DNA of 62,266 nucleotides from Flavobacteriales bacterium (lineage in GTDB: Bacteria > Bacteroidota > Bacteroidia > Flavobacteriales_D > Crocinitomicaceae): positions 1 through 62,266 of the forward strand of contig CANLIL010000011.1 of NCBI GenBank assembly GCA_947491305.1, written 5' to 3'. Shown piece after piece: positions 17,478 to 27,600 of the stretch (the stretch's first letter is position 1; the number at the start of each line of letters is the position of its first letter). The position numbers and the translations under genes were made by a program. Below the pieces are notes generated by a model. The model ran no database searches, was not told the DNA's origin, and worked only from the letters and a program-made list of their open reading frames with translations.

Positions 17478-19023
17478 GAATTAATTCAGCATCTATTTCC
17501 CAGTTACTTCGGACTTTTATGGGGTTGGAAAACAACAAACATTTTTCAGGTTGCTGCCAATAATTCAAACTTCCTGTGTCCCAGATTCCATTTTTGTTCT
17601 CATCTAAAATCACCCTAAATTGATACTCTCCAGCTTCTAAATAGGGGAGCACACATTTTTTAGATGGCATAAACGAATAACTTTTAATGGTTTTATTCGC
17701 TTGAAGAATTTCCAATACTAAAGGAGATTTAAACGCACTTAAGTCCATATTGATAACACCAAATTCTTTTTCTTGTCGCACTATGATTGACAGGTTAATG
17801 GAATCTGAAAGCAATCCATTTCTGCTTTTCACAGCGCCTTTTTGTGCAATGAATTGTAAGTTTTGAAGGTTTGAACGCTCGAGTTCTATGGTGACTTCAT
17901 TACTTGAAAACAGCACTTTGTGGTTGATTTCTGTCGAATCTTCTTTGTTAACGAGCTTTATTTTTTCCGATGTTACAGCTTCAATCAAATCATTCAATCT
18001 GAACGAAATTGATTCATTTGGCCGCACTTTTTGCTCTTTAAAAGTTGGATTGAAATTGTATTTTTCAGTTTTTTCTTTTTGTGTTAAGCGCAGTGTTATG
18101 GTGTCAGAATTTTTTGTTGCACGATCAACAATAACCTCCAATTCATTGATTGGTTTTACGGCTACAAAAAATTGAATGCTATCCGAAGTAATTGGTCGAA
18201 TTTGTTGTGCTTGTAAAACTTCATTATTAACCCGTATTGTTGCTTGTTCAAGCGCGTAGTTGGAACTTAACACAAATGAATTTGGAGGCAGAAAACGCAG
18301 CGATTTTAATTGCGCTTTTCCACGTTCTTTAAACAATCTAATGGGAATAGAATCTATAATTGATTGTGATAATTGTAACGAATTTGTTTTAAAACCAACC
18401 AATTCATTTTCTTGCAGTTCTAAATCTTTGTTCTCATCTTTAAATGCTTTAACGAAATAGTTTCCTTGTTTTAAATAGTTAAAAACTGCAATTCCGTTGG
18501 AACCACTTTTGGCAAAATAATAAGGTTTCGTGGAATCTTTTTCGTTAAATAAACCAACTGTAATGTCTTGAAGTGGTGCGTTGGTAAAAGCATCTTCTAC
18601 TTTAACACTATAGCGTAACGAATCAACGAAACTTCCTGTTGAAAAAGCATAGGCCATCAACGAATCGTTTCCTTCCGCAACATCTTCAATTGTTCCGTTT
18701 AAGTATACAACATAGGTTGTATTTGCTTCTAATTTTTCTTTCCATTCAACTGTTGCTGTTTTTTTAGTAATTGAAACAGTTGGTCGTGCATGTTTTGGCA
18801 CCATGACCAAGGTTTGTTGCGGATTGTTGACTTGAATGAATTCGTCAAATGTCAACGAAAATGAATTACCAGAAAAATAAATACTATTGTTAGGAGGTGT
18901 TGTTTTTGAATCAATTAATTGTGGCGCAACGGTATCTTTTTCGCCACCAGTAATTTGACCTACTTGGGCACAACCAACCAATATACAACTTAAAAGAAAA
19001 CCTATAAAATATCGGAAAGCCAT
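17470..19023 (-). CDS. Ig-like domain lipoprotein
   Basis: 517 residues from ATG 19023; a GTG two codons earlier is possible. Lipobox LVGC with C18, so outer-membrane or periplasmic lipoprotein. Residues about 30-128 form a bacterial Ig-like (Big_5 type) domain: VAPQLIDSKTTPPNN ... FDEFIQVNNPQQTLVMVP ... LEANTTYVVYLNGTIEDV. A carboxypeptidase-regulatory-like domain follows (about 137-200, NAPLQDITVGLF). Common in Bacteroidota, function unknown. The start overlaps the upstream GAF-domain gene by 22 bases, suggesting translational coupling. Confidence 0.8.
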   Translation of the reverse strand: MAFRYFIGFLLSCILVGCAQVGQITGGEKDTVAPQLIDSKTTPPNNSIYFSGNSFSLTFDEFIQVNNPQQTLVMVPKHARPTVSITKKTATVEWKEKLEANTTYVVYLNGTIEDVAEGNDSLMAYAFSTGSFVDSLRYSVKVEDAFTNAPLQDITVGLFNEKDSTKPYYFAKSGSNGIAVFNYLKQGNYFVKAFKDENKDLELQENELVGFKTNSLQLSQSIIDSIPIRLFKERGKAQLKSLRFLPPNSFVLSSNYALEQATIRVNNEVLQAQQIRPITSDSIQFFVAVKPINELEVIVDRATKNSDTITLRLTQKEKTEKYNFNPTFKEQKVRPNESISFRLNDLIEAVTSEKIKLVNKEDSTEINHKVLFSSNEVTIELERSNLQNLQFIAQKGAVKSRNGLLSDSINLSIIVRQEKEFGVINMDLSAFKSPLVLEILQANKTIKSYSFMPSKKCVLPYLEAGEYQFRVILDENKNGIWDTGSLNYWQQPEKCLLFSNPIKVRSNWEIDAELIPN

Positions 19024-19487
19024 GCGCACAATTGTGTTAAATAGTTCGAATCTGTTTGGTCAAAGTTAGCAAGAGATGTGCTATCTATGTCTAAAACAGC
19101 AATAACTTTTTTATTTTTTATTATTGGTAACACGATTTCACTTTTGGAAAGGGAACTGCATGCAATGTGTCCAGGAAATTCAGCAACATTTGGTACAATA
19201 ATCGTGTTTTTTTGTTCCCACGCAGCACCACAAACACCTTTCCCAAATGGAATGCGTGTACATGCAATTGGGCCTTGGAAAGGACCTAAAACTAATTCAT
19301 TCGTTTCCTCATCAACGATGTAAAAACCGACCCAAAAAAAATCAAATGCCGTTTTGAGTCCAGCAGCAACATTCGCTAAATTAGCAACGCTATTTTTTTC
19401 ACCATCAATGAGTGCCTCCAATTGAGGTAATAATTCCTGATAAATTGCTTCTTTTGTCGCGCTATGAATAATTAAATCTTCTGCCAT
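19002..19487 (-). CDS. msrC: Free methionine-(R)-sulfoxide reductase (GAF domain)
   Basis: 161 residues, a single GAF domain. Three cysteines, C76 (GPIAC), C86 (KGVCGAAW) and C110 (FPGHIAC), have the same spacing (10 and 24) as the catalytic and resolving cysteines of E. coli fRMsr (C84, C94, C118). Reduces free L-methionine-(R)-sulfoxide in the cytoplasm and so repairs oxidised methionine. ATG 19487. Its last 22 bases overlap the start of the Ig-like lipoprotein gene. Confidence 0.92.
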   Translation of the reverse strand: MAEDLIIHSATKEAIYQELLPQLEALIDGEKNSVANLANVAAGLKTAFDFFWVGFYIVDEETNELVLGPFQGPIACTRIPFGKGVCGAAWEQKNTIIVPNVAEFPGHIACSSLSKSEIVLPIIKNKKVIAVLDIDSTSLANFDQTDSNYLTQLCAWLSDIL

Positions 19488-19569
19488 TTTTTAAATTCTA
19501 GAACAAATTTGCTTTTAATAATTGACACTTCACAATTTTTTTGTAAATTCAAGTATCAAAAAACACCTT

Positions 19570-20289
19570 ATGTTAGAAAAAACTCCTTTAGATCGCGTTT
19601 TATTTTTGGATATTGAGACCGTTCCACAAACGTATCAGTTTCCAGATTTGGAAGAAACCACTCGAAAATTATTTGAAGCGAAAACACGTTTCATGCAAAA
19701 TGATGAAAAATCGTTTGAAGAATTATACAACGACCGTGGTGGAATTTATGCAGAATTCGGAAAAATTATTTGTATTTCTGTTGGTTTTGTGCATGAAACC
19801 CGCACGGGTAATGAAATTCGAATGAAGTCATTTTACCACGATGATGAAGAAACATTGTTGAAGCAATTTGTTAACTTATTGGAAAACAATCCAAAGTATG
19901 CCATTTTGTGTGGGCACAATGCGAAGGAATTTGATTTCCCTTACATCTGTCGCCGTTTATTAATTAACGGCATGAAATTGCCAAGTGTTCTTGACATTGC
20001 AGGAAAAAAGCCTTGGGAAATTAGTCATTTAGACACCTTAGAATTATGGAAATTTGGCGATTACAAAGCGTTTACATCGTTGGCGTTATTGTGCCATGTT
20101 TTTCAAATTCCAACACCAAAAGATGACATTTCAGGCGCCGATGTTGCTCGCGTATATTACGAAGAACAAGATTTGGAACGCATCAAAGTATATTGTGAAA
20201 AAGATGTTGTTGCTTTGATCCAATTGTTTTTAAGAATGAGAGGTAATTCCTTAATTGACGAAGCTTCCATCCATTTTTCAAATCAATAA
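19570..20289 (+). CDS. Predicted 3'-5' exonuclease, PolB-like domain
   Basis: 239 residues from ATG 19570. DEDD-type nuclease: motif I VLFLDIET (D14, E16), motif II CGHNAKEFDFPYICRRL, motif III YCEKDVVALIQLFLR. Matches the stand-alone family resembling the proofreading domain of DNA polymerase B. Probably degrades DNA or RNA 3' ends; the substrate is not known. Closed by the terminator at 20321-20351. Confidence 0.85.
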   Translation: MLEKTPLDRVLFLDIETVPQTYQFPDLEETTRKLFEAKTRFMQNDEKSFEELYNDRGGIYAEFGKIICISVGFVHETRTGNEIRMKSFYHDDEETLLKQFVNLLENNPKYAILCGHNAKEFDFPYICRRLLINGMKLPSVLDIAGKKPWEISHLDTLELWKFGDYKAFTSLALLCHVFQIPTPKDDISGADVARVYYEEQDLERIKVYCEKDVVALIQLFLRMRGNSLIDEASIHFSNQ

Positions 20290-20320
20290 GAAAAGTACTA
20301 ATTCAAATTAATTCGCATAA

Positions 20321-20351
20321 AAAAAGCCTAGTTATTAACTAGGCTTTTTTT
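20321..20351. terminator. Bidirectional terminator
   Basis: AAAAAGCCTAGT and ACTAGGCTTTTT form a perfect 12-base stem with A and T flanks, so it works for both the exonuclease gene (+) and the lipoprotein pair (-), which converge here. Confidence 0.85.
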
Positions 20352-20365
20352 AAATATCGGCTTTT

Positions 20366-20746
20366 TTATTGAATGAAAACTGTTTCTGTAGAAGTAGTTT
20401 CTTGTTCAATTTTAACAATTCCTTTTCCTGATTTATTGTTTAATGAAGCATTGATGTCTAAAACTGCAACACCTGCTTGACCTAATTGGTAAACATCATT
20501 GAAGTTGAAGTCAGCTACACCAGCTAAATTTGTATAAGCAGTGTCATACAATACAACGTTTGAAGGCTGATTGGTTGTTGACTTACCATATAAAATAACT
20601 TTTGCCAATGGAACTAATGCATTTGTTTCATCACGAACAGATATGCGTGCAATTGTATCTTCTTTTTTTCTACATCCAGAAGAGAAAGAAACACCTAAAA
20701 GTGCTATAATGATAAATAGTGTACTGCGTTGTAAAAGATGATTCAT
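20366..20746 (-). CDS. Small lipoprotein, paralogue of its neighbour
   Basis: 126 residues from ATG 20746 (the longer frame runs into the upstream gene). Signal peptide, then lipobox-like SSGC with C25. The mature domain (about 30-126) looks like a small beta-sandwich of the carboxypeptidase-regulatory type: RISVRDETNALVPLAKVILYG ... DT-YTN-AGVADFNF ... ETVFIQ. Aligns along its length with the product of 20757-21140. Second of a two-gene unit ending at terminator 20321-20351. Function unknown. Confidence 0.75.
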   Translation of the reverse strand: MNHLLQRSTLFIIIALLGVSFSSGCRKKEDTIARISVRDETNALVPLAKVILYGKSTTNQPSNVVLYDTAYTNLAGVADFNFNDVYQLGQAGVAVLDINASLNNKSGKGIVKIEQETTSTETVFIQ

Positions 20747-20756
20747 ATTAAATAGT

Positions 20757-21140
20757 TTAATCAAACATAAAAATTGTTTCAACAGCTGTGATGTGCATTC
20801 TACATCTAACATATGCTGAGTCTTGTAAAGTACCTTTTTTTGCAATTACATCAAAATAAGCTACTGGATTATCTTCTCCAGCTTTTGAATAGTAACTGTC
20901 TAAATTAAATTGTGCGTAACCGGATGAATTTGTAAAAAGCGTATCCACGTATGGCAAAGTCGCTGGATTTGAATTTACATCTCCAATAATAACTACCTCA
21001 GCATCTTTCAGAAGTTCATTACTTTGAGAGCGAACAAATATTTTCATTACAGACGGATCTGTATTTTTACAAGCAGATAATCCACTTAAAAAAGTGATTA
21101 GTAAGCCGGCAAAAAATGAATATCTTAAAGTATTTTTCAT
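20757..21140 (-). CDS. Small lipoprotein, paralogue of its neighbour
   Basis: 127 residues. Signal peptide and lipobox LSAC with C24. The mature domain follows the same pattern as the next gene: IFVRSQSNELLKDAEVVIIG ... DTLFTNSSGYAQFNLDSYY ... VETIFMFD. The 10-base spacing and shared design indicate tandem duplication. No known function; the domain is typical of surface lipoproteins that serve as small structural or binding modules. ATG 21140. Confidence 0.75.
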   Translation of the reverse strand: MKNTLRYSFFAGLLITFLSGLSACKNTDPSVMKIFVRSQSNELLKDAEVVIIGDVNSNPATLPYVDTLFTNSSGYAQFNLDSYYSKAGEDNPVAYFDVIAKKGTLQDSAYVRCRMHITAVETIFMFD

Positions 21141-21313
21141 AGTTAGTTTAAAACAATTCGTTAAAGATAAACTTTTTTTAATTTAATCACGCAACATTGT
21201 ACCTCTTAATTTCTTAACTTCGTACGCTGTGTGTAGTTATAAACGATAAATAATCAATAAAAGTTGCATTATTTACATTAATTATTTCGCACGAAAGATT
21301 GAAAAATTCAGAA

Positions 21314-22336
21314 ATGAAAGAAAAAATAGAAAAAATACAAGCTGAAATTAATGCTTATACAATAGAGAATACTGCTAATTTAGAAGCTTTTCGCATTCAA
21401 TTTATTGGGTCAAAAGGAAGTGTGAAAGAATTATTCAACGATCTTAAGGCAGTTCCAAACGAAGAAAAAAGAGCCATCGGTCAATTGTTAAATGCTTTGC
21501 GCATTGAAGCGGAAGATAAATACAATTTGTTTAAAGCACAGTTAGAAACGACTGCAAGCGCGACTTCCAAATTAGATTTTTCTCGTCCAGGTGACAACAA
21601 TGAAATTGGCGCGCATCATCCTTTGTCGTTAGTTCGAAGTGAAATCATTTCCATTTTTAGTAAAATTGGATATTCTGTTTCTGAAGGACCTGAAATTGAA
21701 GATGATTGGCATAATTTTTCAGCCTTGAACTTCGCCCCAGAGCACCCAGCACGTGATATGCAAGATACATTTTTCATCGAAAAAGGGGAGAATGAAATGG
21801 CATTACGAACGCATACAAGTTCAGTTCAAGTGCGTGTGATGGAAAATTCAACGCCTCCAATTCGCACGATTTCACCAGGCAGAGTCTATAGAAACGAAGC
21901 AATTTCAGCACGTGCTCATTGTTTTTTCCATCAAGTGGAAGGGTTATACATTGATAAAAACGTTTCGTTTGCTGATTTAAAACAAACACTTTTATATTTT
22001 GCAAAAGAGTTATTTGGTGAAAAAGCTCAAATTCGTTTGCGTCCTTCTTATTTTCCTTTTACTGAACCAAGTGCAGAAGTAGATGTTTCGTGTTCTATTT
22101 GTAATGCAAAAGGCTGTAATGTTTGTAAATATTCTGGTTGGTTAGAGATTTTAGGTTGTGGAATGGTAGACCCAAATGTATTGGAAGCAAGTGGCATTGA
22201 TTCAACCGTTTATTCTGGCTTTGCCTTTGGAATGGGTGTTGAACGCATCACACAATTAAAATACAAAGTCAACGATCTTCGTTTATACTCTGAAAATGAT
22301 GTTCGTTTTTTAAAACAATTTAAAGCAGGTATTTAA
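21314..22336 (+). CDS. pheS: Phenylalanyl-tRNA synthetase alpha subunit
   Basis: 340 residues from ATG 21314; a TTG five codons earlier is not needed. N-terminal coiled coil (about 1-85) that binds tRNA, then the class II core with motif 2 (PGRVYRNEAISARAHCFFHQ) and motif 3 (GFAFGMGVERITQLKY). Works as alpha2-beta2 with PheT, whose gene is not in the window; separation of pheS and pheT is common in Bacteroidota. Its TAA overlaps the ATG of the next gene by one base. Confidence 0.96.
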   Translation: MKEKIEKIQAEINAYTIENTANLEAFRIQFIGSKGSVKELFNDLKAVPNEEKRAIGQLLNALRIEAEDKYNLFKAQLETTASATSKLDFSRPGDNNEIGAHHPLSLVRSEIISIFSKIGYSVSEGPEIEDDWHNFSALNFAPEHPARDMQDTFFIEKGENEMALRTHTSSVQVRVMENSTPPIRTISPGRVYRNEAISARAHCFFHQVEGLYIDKNVSFADLKQTLLYFAKELFGEKAQIRLRPSYFPFTEPSAEVDVSCSICNAKGCNVCKYSGWLEILGCGMVDPNVLEASGIDSTVYSGFAFGMGVERITQLKYKVNDLRLYSENDVRFLKQFKAGI

Positions 22337-22692
22337 TGGGACTTTTTTCTAAACCAGTGCCATTGAATTGGATACAATTGACAACAAAAGATCAATTGAA
22401 TGAGGCATTAGCATCTTCAAGTGAACAACCTGTTTTATTTTTTAAGCACAGTACGCGTTGCAGTATTTCCACGATGGCTTTGTCTCGTTTCGAATCTAAT
22501 TGGAACAAGGATGCTGGCTGTAAAATTTATTTTTTAGATTTAATTACGTACCGTGAAATTTCTAATTTATTGGCTGAAAAAACACACGTTGTTCATCAAT
22601 CACCGCAAGTAATTGTTGTAGCAAATGACCAAGTTATTTATACAGAAACACATAACGGAATTCGCGCCCAAGAAATTTTAACATTAATATAA
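22336..22692 (+). CDS. ytxJ: YtxJ-like thioredoxin-fold protein (bacillithiol system)
   Basis: 118 residues. Thioredoxin-like fold with one active cysteine, C42, in FKHSTRCSISTMAL, the signature of the YtxJ family (proposed monothiol bacilliredoxin). It would remove bacillithiol from mixed disulfides in the cytoplasm; this fits Bacteroidota that make bacillithiol, but no bsh gene lies in the window. Starts on the last base of the pheS stop codon, so it is translationally coupled to pheS. Confidence 0.85.
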   Translation: MGLFSKPVPLNWIQLTTKDQLNEALASSSEQPVLFFKHSTRCSISTMALSRFESNWNKDAGCKIYFLDLITYREISNLLAEKTHVVHQSPQVIVVANDQVIYTETHNGIRAQEILTLI

Positions 22693-22697
22693 GTTAA

Positions 22698-23777
22698 ATG
22701 AAAAAGTACCTTATTTTTGGTTTATTGATTCTGGCACTTGCTGCATTTGTAATCGTTCCTTTTTTTAAAAACAAGAATGTAGTTTCTGATAATGCAACAG
22801 ATGATTTACCGGCAATGTTTTCTTTCAAAGAAAATTTGGCAACAAAAGGCGATGAGGTCGTTGCATTAAAAATTGCTATTAATTCTTCTGAAATTAAGTT
22901 AATGGAAATTTTCTACAACGATAGTGTTGTGGGAACGTGGAAAAATCCAACAGCAACGCTAAATTATTCTTTTAAAGCAGGTGTTTTTGGCGTTGGAACC
23001 CGTTCGTTAGTTTTGCATACTACTTTAAAAGATGGTTCTACATTTGATGATGAACGCATGGTTCGCGTTTTATCTGAAATTATCCCTGAAAAATGGACAA
23101 TTGAAAAAATCGCTTCTTTTCCGCACAATACAACGAGTTTCACGCAAGGATTGGAATTTAATAAAGGTGAATTGTTTGAAGGCACCGGTCAACGTGGTCA
23201 ATCCATTGTTGCAAAAGTGAATTTAAAATCTGGTGCAATTGAACAAAAAATGGGCTTAGATGCTACGTATTTTGGAGAAGGGATAACAGTTTTTAAGGAT
23301 AAAATTTACCAATTAACGTGGCAAGATCAAAAGTGCTTTGTTTACAATAAAAAAACCTTTCAAGTCGAAAAAGACATTCCATACAATGGTGAAGGATGGG
23401 GATTGTGTAACAATGGAACATCTATAATCATGTCGAATGGTTCAGAGCGTATTGTTTTTAGAAATCCTACAACATTTGAAATTGAACGAACAATTGAAGT
23501 GTATAACAACGAAGGTCCAATTGCGAATTTAAATGAATTGGAATATGTTGACGATTTGATTTATGCCAATGTTTGGATGACCAATTTCATCGTTGTGATA
23601 GATCCAAATAATGGAAAAGTATTGGCACAAGTAGATGCGTCTTCAATTGTGTCAGAAGGTAAAGGAACAACTGGCGATGTATTGAATGGAATTGCATACA
23701 ATCCAGCAACGTCGAAATGGTATTTAACGGGTAAAAACTGGGCGAAATTGTTTGAAGTAAAATTTAAAAAAGCTTAA
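22698..23777 (+). CDS. Glutaminyl-peptide cyclotransferase (bacterial beta-propeller type)
   Basis: 359 residues. N-terminal membrane anchor (about 4-24, LIFGLLILALAAFVIVPFF), an Ig-like linker (about 40-120), then a five-bladed propeller (about 125-359) with the family motifs FTQGLEF, FGEGIT, GEGWGLC and LNELEYVDDLIYANVW. The family turns N-terminal glutamine of exported proteins into pyroglutamate, which matters in Bacteroidota because many mature proteins begin with Q after the signal cut. Several signal peptides in this window end in A-Q or G-Q. Third gene after pheS-ytxJ (5-base gap). Confidence 0.88.
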   Translation: MKKYLIFGLLILALAAFVIVPFFKNKNVVSDNATDDLPAMFSFKENLATKGDEVVALKIAINSSEIKLMEIFYNDSVVGTWKNPTATLNYSFKAGVFGVGTRSLVLHTTLKDGSTFDDERMVRVLSEIIPEKWTIEKIASFPHNTTSFTQGLEFNKGELFEGTGQRGQSIVAKVNLKSGAIEQKMGLDATYFGEGITVFKDKIYQLTWQDQKCFVYNKKTFQVEKDIPYNGEGWGLCNNGTSIIMSNGSERIVFRNPTTFEIERTIEVYNNEGPIANLNELEYVDDLIYANVWMTNFIVVIDPNNGKVLAQVDASSIVSEGKGTTGDVLNGIAYNPATSKWYLTGKNWAKLFEVKFKKA

Positions 23778-24476
23778 TTATAAAGCTGGATTAAAAGCAC
23801 TAATGTTGGTGACTTCGTGCAGTTGACCATTTTCAACGCGGATTACTTTTCCTTCGAATTTTTCCACCATTGTCATATCGTGCGTTGCCATTAGTACAGC
23901 AGTTTTTTCTTCCATCGCTACAGCTAATAACAATTGCATAATTTCACTCGAAGTTTCAGGATCTAAATTACCTGTTGGTTCATCCGCTAAAATTAAAGCA
24001 GGTTTATTAATTAAAGCTCGGGCAATTGATACACGCTGCTGTTCCCCGCCAGATAAAGTATGCGGCATGCTGTTCATTTTTTGTTCGATTCCAACTAATT
24101 GCAACACTTCTTTGGCACGTTTCAACATTAAGGATTTGTCCTTCCAGCCTGTAGCGGACATTACAAACAACAAATTATCGCCTACTGTTCGATCCATTAG
24201 TAATTGAAAGTCTTGAAACACAATTCCAATTTTTCTTCTCAACAACGGAATGTCTTTTTTTGAAAGTTCATTTAGATTAAATCCTGCAACAGAACCATTG
24301 CCTTCATTTAATGGGAGTTCTCCATAAATTGTTTTCAGCAAACTACTTTTTCCGCTGCCCGTTTTACCGATTAAATAAACGAATTCATTTTCCTTCAAGG
24401 TAAAATTTACACCATCCAACACACAGACATCTTGTTGAAAAATCCGGGCATTATTAATTTCGATTACTTTTTCCAC
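23778..24476 (-). CDS. ftsE: Cell-division ABC ATPase
   Basis: 232 residues. Walker A GKTGSGKS (37-44), signature LSGGEQQRVSIARAL, Walker B LILADEPTGNLD and H-loop ATHD. The N-terminal half reads like Bacteroidota FtsE (EFVYLIGKTGSGKSSLLKTIYGELPL). Powers the FtsEX complex that controls peptidoglycan hydrolysis at the septum. The partner FtsX lies 34 kb away at 58314. GTG start at 24476; no ATG nearby. Convergent with the cyclotransferase gene with no gap between the stops. Another FtsE-like exporter ATPase is a less likely alternative. Confidence 0.85.
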   Translation of the reverse strand: MEKVIEINNARIFQQDVCVLDGVNFTLKENEFVYLIGKTGSGKSSLLKTIYGELPLNEGNGSVAGFNLNELSKKDIPLLRRKIGIVFQDFQLLMDRTVGDNLLFVMSATGWKDKSLMLKRAKEVLQLVGIEQKMNSMPHTLSGGEQQRVSIARALINKPALILADEPTGNLDPETSSEIMQLLLAVAMEEKTAVLMATHDMTMVEKFEGKVIRVENGQLHEVTNISAFNPAL

Positions 24477-24631
24477 ACTAAAAGATTTAAAGTGTAAAGA
24501 TCGTTAATATGATTTGTTATTTTAAATTGATGCGATAATTATCTTAACAGATTCACGTTTAAAACTTTTAAAGACCTATTCAATTAAGGAGTTGAATGTA
24601 ACTTACTTTTATACGATTAAATGCAATTCAA

Positions 24632-27600
24632 ATGAAGTTAAAATTTATTATATTCCTTTTAGTGCTATCTCCACTGGTTTTAGTGGCGCAAACATCTGGG
24701 AAATACAAATCGGAGTATGTTCGTTTTTATAAGGCGGAAGAACTTTTTCAGAAAGAACAGTATGCAGCCGCTCGAATTGAATTTAGAAATTTCATTCAAG
24801 AACAAAAAGATGAACGAGATCCACAAGTTATCAAGTCTTTTTATTACGAAGGAATTGCTGCATTGGAAATGTTCAACAACGATGCGCTTGATTTATTACT
24901 AGCATTCAATAAAAACTATCCCGAAAATATTTACAAAAATTCGATTTATTTTAAAGTTGGAAAGTTTTATTACCAGAAAAAAGAATTCAAAGAAGCGATC
25001 GTTTGGCTCAGTCAAGTGAATGTGTTTACGCTTGATTCGAAAGAAAAAGACGAATATTTCTTTAAATTAGGGTATGCAAATTTTCAGGAAAAGAACAACG
25101 TTGCTGCTCGCGCTGCATTTAGTGAGATGAAAGATGGTTCATCAACTTATGCGGGACCAGGATTGTATTATTTTTCACACATTGCATACATTGACAAAGC
25201 TTATCAAACTGCGTTGGATGGATTTTTAAAATTGCAAACAAACACAAGTTTTTCAAAAGTCGTTCCATACTACATTGCTCAAATCTATTATTTACAAGGA
25301 AAGTATGCGGAAGTAACAAAATATGCAGCTTCAACTTTAGATACAATTAGTGTTTCCAATGAAATTGATTTGGACCACTTAATTGGGGATGCTTATTTTC
25401 GGGTAGGGAAATACGATGAAGCCATTCCTTATTTAGAAAAATATAATAAAAAACACACCACTTCGCGAGATGATGAATACCAATTAGGCTTTGCTTACTA
25501 TAAAATCGGATCGTATGAAAAAGCCATCAGTCCTTTTGATAAAGTTGCAGCAAAAAACGATAGTTTGTCACAAATTGCCTTCTACCATATCGGAGAGTGT
25601 AATTTAAAATTAAAGAAATTAGTTGGCGCTAGATCAGCGTTTGAAGCTGCGTCTAAGCGTGAATTTAACCCAATGATTCAAGAAGATGCCTTGTATAATT
25701 TTGCTATTTTATCGTATAAATTAGATTTGAATCCATACGATGAAGCGGTTATTGCATTGGAACAATTTTTATTAAAATTCCCAGAATCCCGCCGTATTTC
25801 AGATATCAACCAATATTTAGTAAATGTTTATTCATCGACAAACAATTATGCTAAAGCTTTAATCTCCTTGGATAAATTACCAAAAAAAGACGCAAAACTA
25901 AAAGCGGTTTATCAATTGGTCGCTTACAATCAAGGTGTAGCTTTTTTCCAAAAAGATGATTTTAAAAATGCGCTACAATCGTTTGAATTAGTTGAAAAAC
26001 ACCCGCTGGAGCCATCTTATACTGCACGCGCACGATTTTGGTCGGCAGAGGCCTATTTTAGATTAAATAAAATTGACAATGCAATAACTTCCTACAAAGA
26101 TTTTTTAGCAATGCCTGCAACATTAGCAGCTGAATTGAAGCCTGATGCATATTACAATTTGGGATATGCCTACTTGAGAAATAAAGATATTTTACAATCG
26201 ATTGAATCGTTTAGACTTTATTGCCAATCTTCAACAAAAAACAAGACAAAGTTAGCTGATGCCTATTCCCGTATTGGTGACGGTTACTATATGACGAAGC
26301 AGAATGAAAACGCTATAAAAAATTATTTAGAAGTAATAAAATTAAAAGTAGCGAGTGAAGATCAAGCATTGTTTTACTTAGCTAAATCGTATGGTTTTGC
26401 GAATCAAGAAGATAAGAAGATTAGCCATTTATTAGATTTAATAAATAACTACAAAAACTCAAAATACATTCTGCAAGCTGTATTTGAAGTGGCAAATAGT
26501 TACAAAGCAAAATCTGAATTTGATAAAGCAACCCGCTATTTTATGCAAATTATTGAAGATTATCCCGCATCTAATCTTGTATTGCCATCCCGCATTGAAA
26601 TTGCAGATATACATTATAAAAAATGGGAATATGCGAAAGCTGAAAAAGAATATTTAGCCTTATTGAGTTCCAATGGAGAAGACCAACAAGTTTGTGCAAC
26701 TGTAGTTCGAGGATTAGTTGATGTTTATACGGCTACAAAACAGCCTGAGAAAGCAAGCCAAATGGCTATCGATTATTCTTGCGCAAATATTTCTCCTGAA
26801 GAACAAGAAAACATGTTTTATGCACCTGCAATAGAAGCATTTAGAGACAGTTCATTTGCTTTGGCAGCTTCAAATTTTGAAAAATATTTAGTGAAATTCC
26901 CAACAGGTCGCTTTAAAAATGATGCGACATTCTTTATGGCTAATGCATATTTTTCAGCAGGTGACAAAGAAAAAGCGATTGTTGCATATCAAAAAATATT
27001 AGAAGGGGCAAACAATTCATATACGGAAACTTCTGCTGCGCGTGTTGCCCAACATTTTTATAATTCAGGAAAATACGATGAAGCCATTGTTGCTTATTCT
27101 CGTATAGATAAATTAAGTTCAAAACCAGCATTGATTTTCAATACGAAATTAGGCTTAATGCGTTGTAATTTCCTATTACAAAACTGGGAAAATACTGTAT
27201 TAAATGCCAAAGCTGTACTTGAAAGTAGCCAATTGAACAACGCCATCCGAATCGAAGCAGAATATGCAAAAGGCTTGGCAGAATTCTCGTTAGAAAATTA
27301 CTCAGAGGCAAAAAGTAATTTAGAATATGTCATTAAAAACGCAACGACTGTATTGGCAGCGGAAGCGCGTTATACGTTAGCAGAATTATATGCCAAACAA
27401 GAAGACTATAAAAAAGCAGATGCTGAAGTAAATGGATTGATAAAAATGAAACCAAGTTATAATTTTTGGGTTGCTAAAGGATTATTGCTTCAAGCGAAAC
27501 TTTCAATTGTTCAAAAAGATTATTTCCAGGCTGAACAACGTCTGCGGTCTATTATTGACCATTATCCAATTAAAGACGATGAAATTCTTACAAACGCGAA

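Noticed and set aside
18000-18600. Frameshift or split in the Ig-like lipoprotein
   Set aside because: The frame is continuous from lipobox to stop, with domain order as in related proteins.
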